Program-made: the position numbers and the translations under genes | Notes under the pieces: model-generated | Told to the model about the DNA's origin: nothing | Database searches by the model: none | Seen by the model: only the letters and a program-made list of their open reading frames with translations | In this document: piece after piece, positions 19,623-31,016 of the stretch | How the letters are laid out: every line of letters begins with the position of its first letter | How positions within the stretch are numbered: the stretch's first letter is position 1 | NCBI GenBank assembly: GCA_014904845.1 | Contig: MU119280.1 | Span: forward strand, 155,833 to 219,832 | Source: Acephala macrosclerotiorum | Taxonomy: Eukaryota; Ascomycota; Leotiomycetes; Helotiales; Mollisiaceae | Length of the DNA: 64,000 nt | Reading direction: 5' to 3'

Positions 19623-21152
19623 CTTATGCTTGGTATCGATATTTGACTTGAACTTTTTATGGACGTGAATGATCTAATCTTGTGAGGGAACGAGTTGAAA
19701 CGCAAGTGTGAAGGTAACGAAGAAGGGGAAGAGGTGGTGTAAACAAGAAATATATATGCAGGGCGATTGTGTGTCACGAAGTAAGAGTAATTCGCGATTG
19801 CTGGGAGATGAATGGATGAAACGAAGAAATTACTAAGAAACGATGATAATGATTAAAAGTGCTCAAAAATCTCTTTAAAAGGGCTCCATTACAAAGGAGA
19901 AGTCGGTTTTTCTATAGATGTTAGTGTTAGACGGAGACGAAATAGTACTGCAGGGGTGAAAATGATACACAGATTTTCCATGAACATAGTACAGCGTTAT
20001 GCGCTTTGAATGCGAGATCGCATGACAACTCTCAACACTTCGAGCTCTTGGTTCGAGTGCGATCAAGAAGGCCATTGAGAACACCGCCGCCATCCGACCG
20101 AGAAAAAGAATATAGGTTCTCTCACGACTCAAATTATATGATTCATCTAGCATCCATGCTGACAATTCAGCAAAGTAGCGGTGAGAACACTCAAGCTCTG
20201 AAGTTCTGACAGGCAACTTGCTTACCAGACTCCGATGCGCATAAGACGGAGCACCACCCTCTTCTTGAAAACTCAGGTAAATACAAAACTTGGCATTCAT
20301 AAATCTCATCCAGCTCGCGTACCAATGAAAATGTGCTGACGCTGGGCGATGAGGTGAGACAGAAGTTAATCAGAAATTCATGAGCAAGAAGCGAGAAGCA
20401 TACGCCTTCTCCTCGCCTTCATGACAAGTAATAGTCATAATTGAGTTGAAAACTGACTCGTTAGGTTCTCAGGTATGTTGTAGGTATGTTGTAGGTAGGC
20501 TCGCGTGGTGTTGGTGTTTCGTGGAGAAGGGCTTTGGAGCAAGCTTCAAGATCGTCGAGGTCGTCTTTCAACGAGAGGAAAGAGCAACTAGCGGTTGTCC
20601 CACGGAGATACACCGCTCGAATGTGTGTGACCAACGCAAGATGAGACGGACACCGGTAAATCTGATGATTGCATGGTATTTGACCGAGCTGACAGTCGCG
20701 TTCACGACCCTCTTCGAGAAGTTTTGCTATGGCTACCGACACCGAGAGAGCCTTTGAACGTGGCTAGAGCTAGTTGTAGACCAGTAATCGACCGTACGTT
20801 GCGCCAATGGGCTTTGAGCGACGCATCTTATCTATCTCAATCGTGAAAGTCTCGCAGATCATGGTCGAGATTTTTCCGCTTCGGACGTTCGTCGACGTGG
20901 ACCCCTGCGTCGGATCACGTGAAGCTGTATCGTCGTTCCAAGTTTCTCGACCGAACTTGAGAAGGAGAACAGGAGACTTGAGAAGATGGATAGGTTGGTT
21001 GTTAATTATATATTACATATGATATGCGAAAGTGTGCTGAGAAATAACTCTACGACTGTCAAAATGGCCCTGTAAACCTCCAATCTAGACCTCTATCCGC
21101 CTAAGTCCTGTAATGCTCAACGCCGAAACCCAATGAAAGAAAAAAGGGATTT
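19623..21152. other. intergenic region, one doubtful ORF
   Basis: A minus-strand frame at 19875-20309 (144 codons from a true ATG) is the longest, but it shows no domain, and its codon usage looks ordinary for noncoding sequence. A short imperfect direct repeat (AGGTATGTTGT twice) lies near 20470-20490. No gene is called. Confidence 0.35.
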
Positions 21153-22984
21153 CTATGCTGCACCACCCATTTGGACCTTCCCTTTCAGATTCTTCCACTT
21201 GCTGAACAGAGACGCAATGACTGCGATGCCAGAAGAGGCAATCGCAATGGCGTAAGCTACCTTCAAACCGGACATGTAAGAACTGATGATTCCAGGCACC
21301 AGATCCGCAGAGAACGTGGCTCTAATCTCCGTAACACCGACCGCGACCACATTCTTCGGATCGAGGGACGGTGAGTTTATAGGCAGCTTTCCAAGAAGGA
21401 TATTCGTAAAGGCGACCTCACCAGCCGAGACGAAGAAAGCTCCTCCGATTGTTTGGAAGAAAAGAATCATAGCGGTAACACTGGCGAGATCCGATGCGTT
21501 GACAGTGGCTTGGGCAGCGATGATAGGAACTTGAAGTGCAAGACCGATGCCGATGCCTGCAAGAATCTGGAATCCGATCCATTCACCTGAACTCGAGTGT
21601 GTGTTCAATGTGTAGAGGAGACCGCACCCAACTGTTGTGATGGCGCTTCCGAAGATCATGAATGGGACGAAATGTCCGAATCCGCTGATCATGCCCCCTG
21701 AGATGATTGTTGCGATCGTTGTAGCCAGAATGAGAGGAAGATTGCGAACACCTAAACAGAACCTCCAAGTCAGTGTTCTGTTGTACATGTGAAGAAGCGA
21801 GTGAAAAGGGTGGGACTTACCAGACTGTGAGGCGGAAACTCCCGAAACCACCTGGAAATAGATGGGAAGGTAGTAAAGCAGTAAGAAGAAACCACCTGCG
21901 AGGAAGAAGATGAAGGCCATGCCAACCCAGATTGTACGATCTTTCGCAATTCGGCCAACAATCATTGCGCGTTCACCCTGGTAGTACTCAATGACCACGA
22001 ACAAGATGAGGATGAGTACAAAGCCGACGAGACAGCCGATGACGTCCGAGTTGCTCCAGGCCTTACTCTGTCCACCCCATTGTAGGGCTAGAATGTAGCA
22101 GATGATAGCACACATGATAACAAAGGCGCCTGGAAGATCCATCTGCAAAATCTTCTCCTTGATCGCCGCCTGGACTGGGACAACGTGCTTTGGTGTGCGG
22201 AAGAACAAGAAGATGATTCCGGCTGAAAGACCTCCGATTGGAAGGTTGATGTAGAAGCACCATCTCCATGAAACGTGCTGTGCGAATACTCCTCCAAGAA
22301 GCGGTCCAATAACACTAGCAATTCCATAAGCTGCTCCCATGAGTCCAGTGTAAGCTGCTCGTTGCGCGGGCCTGGCTGTAAATGCGATAATCGTATAAGC
22401 ACCGGACGCAATACCGGCTCCACCAAGTCCGGCAATGGCTCGACCGACAATCAAAGCTGTGCTGTTTGGCGCGACACCACAGATGAGAGAGCCCAATTCG
22501 AAGATGAAGATCGAGGTGAGGAAGGTGATCTTCAATGGGAAGTACTTGTAACCTTTCCCCCAGGTGCTTTGGAAGGCTCCGACAGTCAAGAAGAAGGCCG
22601 AACCGTACCAGCCAACCAAATCGAGTCCGTGGAATTCATCTGTGATCTTTGGGATTGCTGTTGCGACGATGGTCATATCAAGTGAAACCTGATAAACTGT
22701 TAGTGACCGTTAAAATTAATTGCAGAGATAATGCTTACCAGAAAGATGCTCATAAGTAAAGCAACGACAATGGCTACTAATCGAAGTCCGGATGGATATT
22801 CTGCCTCGTCTTCCTCTGTTGCCGCTCCCGCTGCCCCCGAAACATTCTTGACTGAGCCCTCTTCATTGTCGGTTGGTGCTTCGTCGAATTTAGCGTCTTC
22901 CTCCTTGTTGAAAGATGGTCTTGGAGATGGTGATATGCTTCTCCCCACCTCCTTCTCCGCGAGTGTCTCTGCTCTCGAATCCAT
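21153..22984 (-). CDS. DHA2-type MFS exporter (14 helices), 570 aa
   Basis: Exons 22984-22739, 22688-21821 and 21751-21153. Introns of 50 and 69 nt have GTAAGC/GTAAGT donors, ACTAAC/ACTGAC branch sites and CAG/TAG ends. After a 65-residue acidic N-terminus come about 14 membrane helices. Visible marks include [18 protein letters not shown] in helix 1, a [20 protein letters not shown] segment (motif C-like, typical of exporters), the [14 protein letters not shown] segment of the 14-helix group, and [12 protein letters not shown] late in the protein. This is the fungal drug/toxin efflux type (drug:H+ antiporter-2). The substrate is unknown, and no biosynthetic genes lie beside it, so general drug or metabolite efflux at the plasma membrane is the best reading. 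Confidence 0.92.
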
Positions 22985-23117
22985 GGTATTGGCTTTCTCT
23001 AACAAGTTGCGTATGAAGAACCAAAGCAAGATAGAAAGGCCTCAAGGAAAGCTTGCTTATTTGAAAGAGACTGGAGTACGCTACACAGAAGCTTATTAGG
23101 AAGGGGCGACACAGTGA

Positions 23118-23126
23118 TTTTATATA
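23118..23126 (-). promoter_or_regulatory. TATA box of the DHA2 exporter gene
   Basis: The minus strand reads TATATAAAA about 135 bp upstream of ATG 22984. It is a near-perfect TATA element at a usual fungal distance. Confidence 0.55.
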
Positions 23127-24744
23127 CTTAATGCTAGCTGAAGGCCAATACTTGGCTCAAACATCAACAGCCGCTTGTGAGTCGGTCGGAGAGACTATCT
23201 CCAGCTTACATCGACAAAGTGGGCAAATTCTCTGTTCTAACAAGGAGCACTGGCCTGTCGCAGGGCGTAGAGTACGCACAATCTGCACGTAACAGCGATA
23301 AACACTAGCCCCATGCCTCCGCCGGGACTTAAAATCTCACATGGTCGTCACATTGCGGCCTCACAGCTCGACATTTGCGCCTCAAAAAGCACAAAATGAC
23401 GAGATGAATCATCAGGAAGGGTTCATAGACCCTGCATTGTGGATCCACAAGCTTCTCCGCCGAGGCGGCGTTGAGCATGAGTCGATATGAGGCTTCTTCG
23501 ACTTTGTCAGCCGTGCAGAGAAAAAGTGAAACAAATGAAATCGTCCGCCGAAGGCTGGGTGCAGAAAATCTTGCTGACTGCCGATCAACCGTGTCGTTGG
23601 GAGCCACGGGTCGACGCCATTGCGGATATCGCGTTGCTGACCAATGATTGGGCCTGAAAGATAGCGCCGAGTTTGCTTTTCGAGGACGGTATGCTGTTGT
23701 TTGACAGGGAAAAGCATTAAGAGGGAGAACTTGAGATATAGACTAGTCTATTTCGAGGCTAGCGCATTAAGCAACGAATTTTGGGTACGGCACATCCTTT
23801 CTTTAACTTGCCTCCAGGAAGTTCACGAACAATTCGTTCTACATTTTCCAGAAAGGCAGATGCTTTGATTTGTAAGTCTTCAGCAAAGAAGGTGCAATTT
23901 CGTGTCTGAATAGCTGAGCAAGCGCTCGAATGTTGAGACTTTTTCTCGTTCCCCAGACCTCACGCTTTCTGTATAGTTCTTATCTTCTGCTGGAGCTGTG
24001 GCAGTCTCGATATCTTATTTCTATACGCGGAATTTCGCGAGCGCCCTCCTATGGTGGAATTCCGCAAATAAGGCTATATGAACCTGGGGAAACCCTTTTT
24101 TCAGGGTCTTTCAGGCTTCCACGATCCACAAATTCCGATACCGAACTCCATCGTCTCGCTACGTCCGCCTCGGCGGTGTAACCTGAACACATGTCCCCAA
24201 TGTTATCAGGTTGAGTCAGCAAGTCACATTTTGGTAAAGAAAGTCTCCATAAAGTCTCCTTGACAGCGGCTGACTTCCCGTGTCGTAATTTTACCTTGAT
24301 ATTGGGCGCTTTGAGTTGCCGCAAAGTGCGGAGTTCCGAGCACGAGAACAAGCTTATTACCAAGCCGTGAAGGTGTCTTGGGGAAAGATTTGTGCATGCC
24401 AAAGAAACTTCAGTTGGGATACGGACCCTGGACACATTGCAATTCCACCGACGTTTGCTCAAACTTCAAACCGACTTCACGATCATGCAAGATGAACTAG
24501 CGGATCGAGGATGACCTACCGAATCAAAATAACAGAGACGAAGGAGAGATGAAGTAAAGTCGCATAATGGGGTATACATTTTGACTATGTAGTCGACCTA
24601 TGGCCTCAACCGAATTATCATCAATCCGCAAAACTATCGAATCCCTCCCTATGACCATGCTATCTATCGTACACTATCGTACACTCTCAAAAAGCCATGC
24701 ATCATTATCTCACCTCATCATCACCCTCCCCTCAAGTGATGAAC
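23127..24744. other. intergenic region upstream of the exporter
   Basis: Holds the exporter promoter and the 3' flank of the CsbD-like gene. A palindrome with core ATAGACTAGTCTAT lies at about 23738-23752. Minus-strand frames at 23329-23717 and 24049-24462 overlap others and match nothing I know. Confidence 0.4.
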
Positions 24745-25385
24745 TTAGGAGTTCTGCTTCTGGATATCAGCCTCCGCACCACGCTGCTGAGTCTTGCCAA
24801 TATCATGCTGCTCCTGGGCCTTGAGTTGTGCCTCCCGATCTCCAGTGAGTCCTGCGACTCCTCCTTGAACGGCACCAGTGACGCGGTTGGCGATGCCGGA
24901 ACCGAAATCGTTGAGTTGGCCTTGGGCTTCTTGACCCTTGCCTTCGGCGTTTTGGCGAGCACCGGCGTTCTTCAGGTCCTGTGGATAATGTATTAGCAGA
25001 TGCTCAGGAAGTATGGAGGCTGGAAAGAAATATACTTGAGAACCGATGAGACCACCAACAGCTTCTTTGGCGGAGCCAACGGTTTGGTTCCAGCTGCCCT
25101 CAGTTCGGTTAGGGTCATCCTTGGTGATGGCACCTGAGTATGGAGTCAGTATTGGGAGTGGCAGACACAGGAAAGAGTTTGGGACTGACCTGAAGAGGAG
25201 GCAGTGAGATTGCCAACCTTGGCAGTAGTGTGGGAGGCATCGTTCTCGAATTGAGCCTTGTCCTTCTTGGTCTGACCAGTGGTCTCTTGAGAGGTGTTGT
25301 TGGTCAAGCTACCGATGGCAGACTGGACAGCTCCAGTGGCACCGTCGATGTAGGATTGGAGAGTTGAGGTGTTCTTGTCAGACAT
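24745..25385 (-). CDS. CsbD-like stress protein (mismatch/cruciform DNA-binding protein-like), 175 aa
   Basis: Exons 25385-25190, 25133-25036 and 24978-24745; introns of 56 and 57 nt with GTCAGT and GTATAT donors and CAG ends. The protein starts MSDKNTSTLQSYIDGATGAVQSAIGSLT and is highly charged and Gly/Ala/Gln-rich throughout. It contains repeated CsbD-like motifs: GSWNQTVGSAKEAVGGLIGSQDLK, ARQNAEGKGQEAQGQLND, and GAVQGGVAGLTGD. Fungal homologues are often annotated as mismatched base pair and cruciform DNA recognition proteins. CsbD proteins are small hydrophilic proteins induced by stress; a protective role during desiccation or osmotic stress is inferred. The segment boundaries agree with the family pattern. 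Confidence 0.85.
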
Positions 25386-26193
25386 ATTTGCGATTATTTG
25401 TTTGTTTGTCGTTTTTGAATTTTGTGATTCAGGTCTTGATTGGAATTGTAGAAGTCGATGAGGGAAAGAAAATGCTTGTTGACGAAGGACAGGAACTATT
25501 TAACCTCTTGGGCGTTCGTCCTCTGAATCGCCTTGCCCCCTCCTATGATGTCATTTGGTAGCCTCGCGTCGACCTCTCCTCATGGCCCCACGATTATATC
25601 CCTGCTTTGATCAAGTGCAAGAATTTTCCATAAGGGCTGCGTGCCGTCATTTTGCAATTTCTTTGGCTGTATGTGTTTCATGTTTTCATTGTTGGATGGT
25701 GTGTTTCGAGCTCCCGTTGACGTCTTTGGACTGCATTGTCTGGCATCAAGCCATGAAATTTGCCCATGACGCATGTGAATGCCCATCACTTGACAAGCTT
25801 TTTGCTATCGGTCGATCCCGAGGCTAGAATAAGACTGAAGGGCTGTGTTCATTGTCATATCAATCTCGTAAACTATATACAAAGATGCCAATCCAGCAAG
25901 TCTGATCCCATGGTATTCCAAACGCCTCGCCTCCAACTCCTCAAGAAACTTTCTCCACCTCTGGGTCTAGCAGAATGCCATCAACACTAGAATCAAATCT
26001 CGTCCTCATAGGGCTCTTGGCGCCCTGAAATCTATTGCTCTAGATCTTTCTATATTGTGCGGCTGAGCGCCCACAGTCTGAAAACACCACGAGTACTTCG
26101 AAGCACCTGCTGCCCCGAAAAGCTACGCTCCGTACGACTCCGAAACGTCCGAAGTAACCCATCTGCTTCTGCTTCTTGTGTCTCCATCTGGAC
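25386..26193. other. intergenic region
   Basis: Promoter side of the CsbD-like gene and upstream flank of the pseudogene at 26194. No supported gene. Confidence 0.4.
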
Positions 26194-27291
26194 ATGTTGT
26201 CACGATTGCTGGGTCTGAACAAGACGACTCGCGAGGAGCCCACAATCCGCATCTCTAAGATCATCGAGGAGGTTGAGCAAGGAAAGCCTCTGGGGCAGAT
26301 GAGAGTAAGGTTCGAATTCTTCTAATGATTTAATCTTATACTAGAGCAGGATCCCCTCCGTCGAGCAGTGATCTCGGGCATGTACAAGTTTATGCTGGAT
26401 AAAGGCATTCTCTCTAGCCTTAACGCCCGTAGCCCTGGGAACAGACTTGTCGGAGATAACGCCTTAGCCAAGTTCAACAGCTACAGCGCAATCGGTCGCC
26501 CAGGTCTTCTCAGCTGGTGCCCGACCAAAGGTCTCCTGAAACAGATCGTCGACCAAGAGGTCGAGATGTATCAATGGCATCAACGGGATGTGGATGGCTG
26601 GCATGACAGTGCCTTACACCACATGGTTTTCTCACTTACGTAGCGGGTGGCATGACAAGATCCAGCTATGTACCTCGCATACGTCTCTCTGAGAAGCGAC
26701 CTTAAGACGAAATTCATATTATATCCTCAATGCGCCAAGTATATGCAGGAAGGTGACGACGTTGACAGTACGTGCGTCATTGACCAGCTAGGACCGAACC
26801 AGCGTGACTCTATCTGCGACGAAATATGGTTCCATTAGTCAGAGAAGGAGCATGTCGTGGAGATGGTTGAGAAGCTCGATGGTACCACCTCTTCGAAGTG
26901 GAGTGATGATCGTGCTGGAGGTGCAGCTGGAGGACCCCACGCATTTGGAGAATTCTTGAAAACTCAGCCGAATGTCTCCTGGGGCCGGTTTGCTACTCAG
27001 CGAGGTGTAATCTTTACTGCGCCTTGGCTGCCGGACCGGACGAAGTATACGGCTAGCCAGGTTCGCCGTAGCAATTCCATCTGCCTCACTGCGATCGTTG
27101 ATGATAGCAAGTACCTCGAAAATGGAACTTCGGTTGAGGACTGTTACGAAGCCATCGAAACTTGGAGCCGCTTTAGCATCCACGATACTTCCAGATCCCA
27201 TGATGGCCATCTAGCTCTCCTTGCAAAGATGCCCTTCTCTTTATCCCCTCTGCCAACTTCTCGGCAACCGAATCCTCTTGCATCCGAGTGA
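26194..27291 (+). pseudogene. unrecognised two-exon gene with three in-frame stops
   Basis: Exon 1 (26194-26304) codes MLSRLLGLNKTTREEPTIRI and on to EQGKPLGQMR. A 45-nt intron (26305-26349, GTAAGG...CAG) joins in phase 0 to DPLRRAVISGMYKFMLDKG. The same frame then runs to about 27290, broken by TAG 26641-26643, a TGA a few codons later and TAG near 26836. Between stops the reading is well formed (MYLAYVSLRSDLKTKFILYP, EYCDEIWFH-like, GRFATQRGVIFTAPWLPDRTK). The last 120 bases overlap the 3' end of the minus-strand OSBP-like gene, so the true end is probably before 27170. I do not recognise the family. Sequencing errors at three sites are less likely than decay. Confidence 0.5.
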
Positions 27292-28439
27292 AGTATTTCC
27301 TTGGAAACTCTCGTCCTTCGGCTTTCTCTATCTTGCGCATCTCTCGTTGCTTGTTCTCGATTTTGCTCTTCTCGTGTCCAACGGCGAAAATATCACCTTT
27401 AAGAATAGCTGATGCGACATGCTGCCAAGCACGCCTTGATTCGAGGGGATGCTGATGTTCGAGAGGAGCAACGGTCAACGGTGTCCTTGGTATGCTGTCG
27501 ACGTTGAATGTCTCAACCACTTTCCCACTCGCTACGTTCTTGATGCTAAAGTCTCCGCTCCATTGTCCCTCTGCGGTATATAATGGCTCATTCTCCCTGT
27601 TGTCATGGAACAATGTAGCGATGAATGAGTTCTTCTTTCCGCTCAGCCATCCCCTACTCGAATAGTCTATCTTCGCAGTGTACCCGCTCGAGCTGCGTAT
27701 GAATGTTGTGCCGCTGAGCTCGGGGCATAATGATCCAGACATGATTCCTTCGATGTGGATTTTGGGCATGGTGATTAAGTAGTCTTCATCGAATTTATCG
27801 AGGTGCAGAATTGAGTATCCTTTTCGGTCGATATGTACCGTGGTGGAGAAATATGCTTTAGGAGCGACATGTCCTTGAAGCTGGAAAAGATTGTTAGTAA
27901 ATGACTTGAAACATTGGCAGATTGAACCTTACCCTAACCCCATGTTCATTGTTCCAGATATTGCAAGCAGTAATTGGGGGATGATGGCTGACTTGCTCAG
28001 CAACCAGATTCGTTGTTCCACAGTCGTCAACCCATTTCCCCAAGAATAACTCTCCCAAGAACGGATTCAAAGGCTTCATGCGTTTTTTCTTGCCATCCTC
28101 ATCCCTATTATTATGTTGTTGTCTCAGCGTACTCAAGAACCATTTCAACACCAGCAGTGCCCGCTTCTCAGGATCCTCTTCTTTACTTGGTGCTACGAAG
28201 AGGCATGGGTGTTCAGCCCAATACGCGCTAAACTCAATTATCGATTGGGGAGAAAGGAGGAATGGTGGTGCAGTCAAGGAAGCAAGATCTCCTTTGAAGG
28301 TCGCAAGAGACTATTACCGTTAGCCTAATCTCGACCTGCATTGCCCGCGGCGCCAATCGAGTCAAGAACGTACCTTGATGAAAGAAAAGAAGGCGCTCTT
28401 GTGCTGCGGTGGCAGTTTCTCGCTATCGCATCTAGACAT
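27173..28439 (-). CDS. oxysterol-binding-protein-related lipid transfer protein (Osh4/Kes1-like), 383 aa
   Basis: Exons 28439-28374, 28310-27933 and 27880-27173; introns of 63 and 52 nt (GTACGT/GTAAGG donors, CTAAC and ACTAAC branch sites). The protein is an OSBP-related domain alone, with no PH or ankyrin part, as in yeast Osh4/Kes1. The family signature is clear: [17 protein letters not shown] at about 120, preceded by [18 protein letters not shown]. Later blocks [40 protein letters not shown] and [17 protein letters not shown] are typical. The N-terminal [22 protein letters not shown] forms the lid region. The function is exchange of sterol and PI4P between membranes. The C-terminus after DGHHGIWKY is short, ending RGC. 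Confidence 0.93.
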
Positions 28440-29273
28440 GTTTCTTGATATTCAGGATATACAACAGCAAGCGTAACTTCAACTGCTCGTATACGATAAG
28501 AAAGAAAGAAGAGAGAAGAGGAGTACGGAGATGAAATGTGAATTGAAGAAAGGGAAACATTTAAATCTTGCGGTGAAGCATTGGGTACTTCTATGTTCAG
28601 ACGAACCTTGCTTCATCTTCGTAACAGCCACGCTGATACGTCCGGATGGTTGCTAACCGTCTGGTCTTAGCCACCCTGCAGATGTATGATGAGGCAGTTT
28701 GTGTTTGATCGAGGGGCGACGGGCGCTTTGTTGACATGTGAACTCGGTGCCTTTACCGGCGCTTAGCCCCTTTAGAAGCATCACGTGTCTACTACGGCGC
28801 ATTTGCGGACAGCTTGGTCTGCGATTGGGTGGCTTTGGTAAGTGGGTCCAGTATACGACGTACGGCATTTCTGGATCTCGTAAATGTAACTTTTGATACG
28901 CACGAAAATAGCAAATTGTACGCTGGGCATGGTGTTGTCAGAACCCTTCGGCGCATCTGCCGCCCGCGCTGCGCCTCCCCGGTGATGAATCGAATCTCAC
29001 TTTGCCTGAGAACAGAAGCCGAACTGAATATCCAAAGATATTATAGCCTCAAAAGGTTTCGCTTGGTAAGATGACGACAGGACGATAATATCTAGGAATC
29101 AACGAATACATTGTAAGGGATCTGTTAAAGAACAGTCTCGGGTATCTAATACATAGCGAAGCAATGAAAGTCTCGCCAAATCCATCTGGTTCCAAACTCC
29201 TGCCTGTACGGCAGTATCCACCATTATCATCTCAAGCAACCCTATGACAATAAGGCCCAGACTTATTCGTCCA
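28440..29273. other. intergenic region
   Basis: Upstream region of the OSBP-like gene and 3' flank of the 29274-29837 gene. No gene is supported. Confidence 0.4.
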
Positions 29274-29837
29274 TTATATCATCATCCCATCAACATCTTC
29301 ACTTCTCCTTCGCTTACAGCTTCTAGTCCTTTCAACTTTCAACTCCCTCTCGGCATCCATCAGACGTGTCTGGACCCAAGTTCGCCACTGTCGACTCCCT
29401 CTCACCGACTCGCAATTCAAGAGTTCCGTGAGGGTGCTCTTGATCTGCAGATTGACGTCCTTTAACTTCATCTCGTCCTCTTCTATCTCTCCGATAATGC
29501 TTTCGTCGATGACGGTCGGTAAGGAAGATCTTCGTGTGGCCATGGCAGGGCGTTGAGGACGTAGGCCTGCTGGTATGCTGCCTGAGTGATAGTGGTTACG
29601 GATAACATGTGGTGCTGAGGAAACTGGGAAGCCGTTGTCGGACTCCGGCGAGGATGAAAGCGAAGAGTGATGGATTCGGGTCGATGATGTAGAGGGGAAT
29701 TTCGTCGTAGGGATTTTCGCTGAGACCTGGTTGAGATGCTTCTGGAGGGCATCGTGTTGGGAGTGAAGGAGAAGATATTTCTGGAGAGCGAAGGCTCTTT
29801 CGGGAGATTTCTGGGTTGGATTCATTGTGATTGACAT
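29274..29837 (-). CDS. coiled-coil protein of unknown function, 187 aa
   Basis: Single open frame from ATG 29837. The N-terminal helix (ERAFALQKYLLLHSQHDALQKHLNQVSAK) and the C-terminal helix (GEIEEDEMKLKDVNLQIKSTLTELLN followed by WRTWVQTRLMDAERELK) look like coiled coils joined by a Ser/Pro-rich linker. A basic patch near the end (CKRRRSED) could be a nuclear signal. The two-helix plan looks like a conserved small ascomycete protein, but I cannot name it. Start choice: the first ATG; another ATG four codons later is possible. Confidence 0.65.
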   Translation of the reverse strand: MSITMNPTQKSPERAFALQKYLLLHSQHDALQKHLNQVSAKIPTTKFPSTSSTRIHHSSLSSSPESDNGFPVSSAPHVIRNHYHSGSIPAGLRPQRPAMATRRSSLPTVIDESIIGEIEEDEMKLKDVNLQIKSTLTELLNCESVRGSRQWRTWVQTRLMDAERELKVERTRSCKRRRSEDVDGMMI

Positions 29838-31016
29838 CGTGAGTTGTCGTGCCTGACGATCAGATGATCTTTCAAGATGAAGGTAGGTATACTTTCAGCT
29901 GTTGATGAGGGTTTGTTCGTCAATAGCTCTCCTCATAGGACTGCTTGGCTTTTTGGGTTGGAAAGAAGGTAGGTGTCTTTCAAATAGAGTTTGAGAGGCT
30001 GCAGGATATTTAAGGAATATTGGAAGTTCGGGTGAAGAGATATAAATGGAGCCTCATACTTACCGTTCCGTGACGTCGGCGTCAAATTGATACTCTCGGA
30101 CATCTCTCCTACGCAAGCCCTATCTTCTCTAGCGCTACGACGAAACCCTGATTAGGACCTGTGGCTTGACATACGTCGCTCCAGTATATTGGTTAATTTC
30201 CCCCCAATGGGAAGCTATCTTGGCTGAGGGGAAGGCGTTGGAGTTTGGATAATGGTGGGACAGGTTCCACTTCATGGCAAGGATGAAAAAAGGTTTCTCG
30301 AAGGTGTGGCTTGACTGTGGCGTCATACTTGTTACGCGTGGACCACCGGCTTTCTCACATCAAGTTTTGACGATGATCAGCTTATCGCGTTCCTGCATGG
30401 GCGAATAAAATCCGATCGAGTGGCACGGTGTACGTTTCAGCAAGATTTTCCCGGGCCAAACGCTCCGACGAAAGGAACGGCGCCACAACTAAAGGACGAT
30501 CTCCCTTGACGTTCCCGCTTTAGCCTGTAGAGAGCAAGGTTGAGGCATCAAGTTTCGATCGATCGATCTCGATACCTTCACGTGGAGTATTCTTCTAGTC
30601 AAGTGACTATTGAGTAGATCATTAACGTTGACGAAAATAAGCTCGTAATTGTAATCACAGGGAGAACTTGAAGCTCCTCGATCCACGTGATGGCTCCCCT
30701 CGAAAGGCTTATGCAGTTGAAGAGATCATGTCATTCGATGCCAGCTAAGCCAAAAGTGCCATAAACACTGAAAGACCCGTGCATTGTGCCGGGACATCGT
30801 GATGCGGTGAGTCCTGTGCAGATACGGTCGTGCTTCACTTCCTCTGTCCCGAGATCGGTATGATGTTCCCTGCGATCTCATCCCCTTAATACCGGATGTT
30901 TCTTCGAGTGCCCTCATGTCTCTGTGTATACTAATTCGATAACCCTATCGCGACTGGCCATTTTGTATCCAAAGTATCTCGAAAGTGATACCGAATGTCA
31001 AAACAACCTCAGGCAT
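29838..31016. other. intergenic region
   Basis: About 1.2 kb with promoter of the 29274-29837 gene and 3' flank of the regulator gene. Nothing else is recognised. Confidence 0.4.

Noticed and set aside
19875..20309. 144-codon minus-strand ORF from an ATG
   Set aside because: No domain, no splice pattern, no paralogue and mixed composition; listed only as a doubtful ORF in the intergenic entry.
20446..20757. Overlapping frames on both strands near 20.6 kb
   Set aside because: They overlap fully, lack a good start and match no family.
26300..26320. GGTTCGAATTC resembling a tRNA B box
   Set aside because: No A box, acceptor or anticodon stem can be built around it; it lies in the intron of the pseudogene at 26194.
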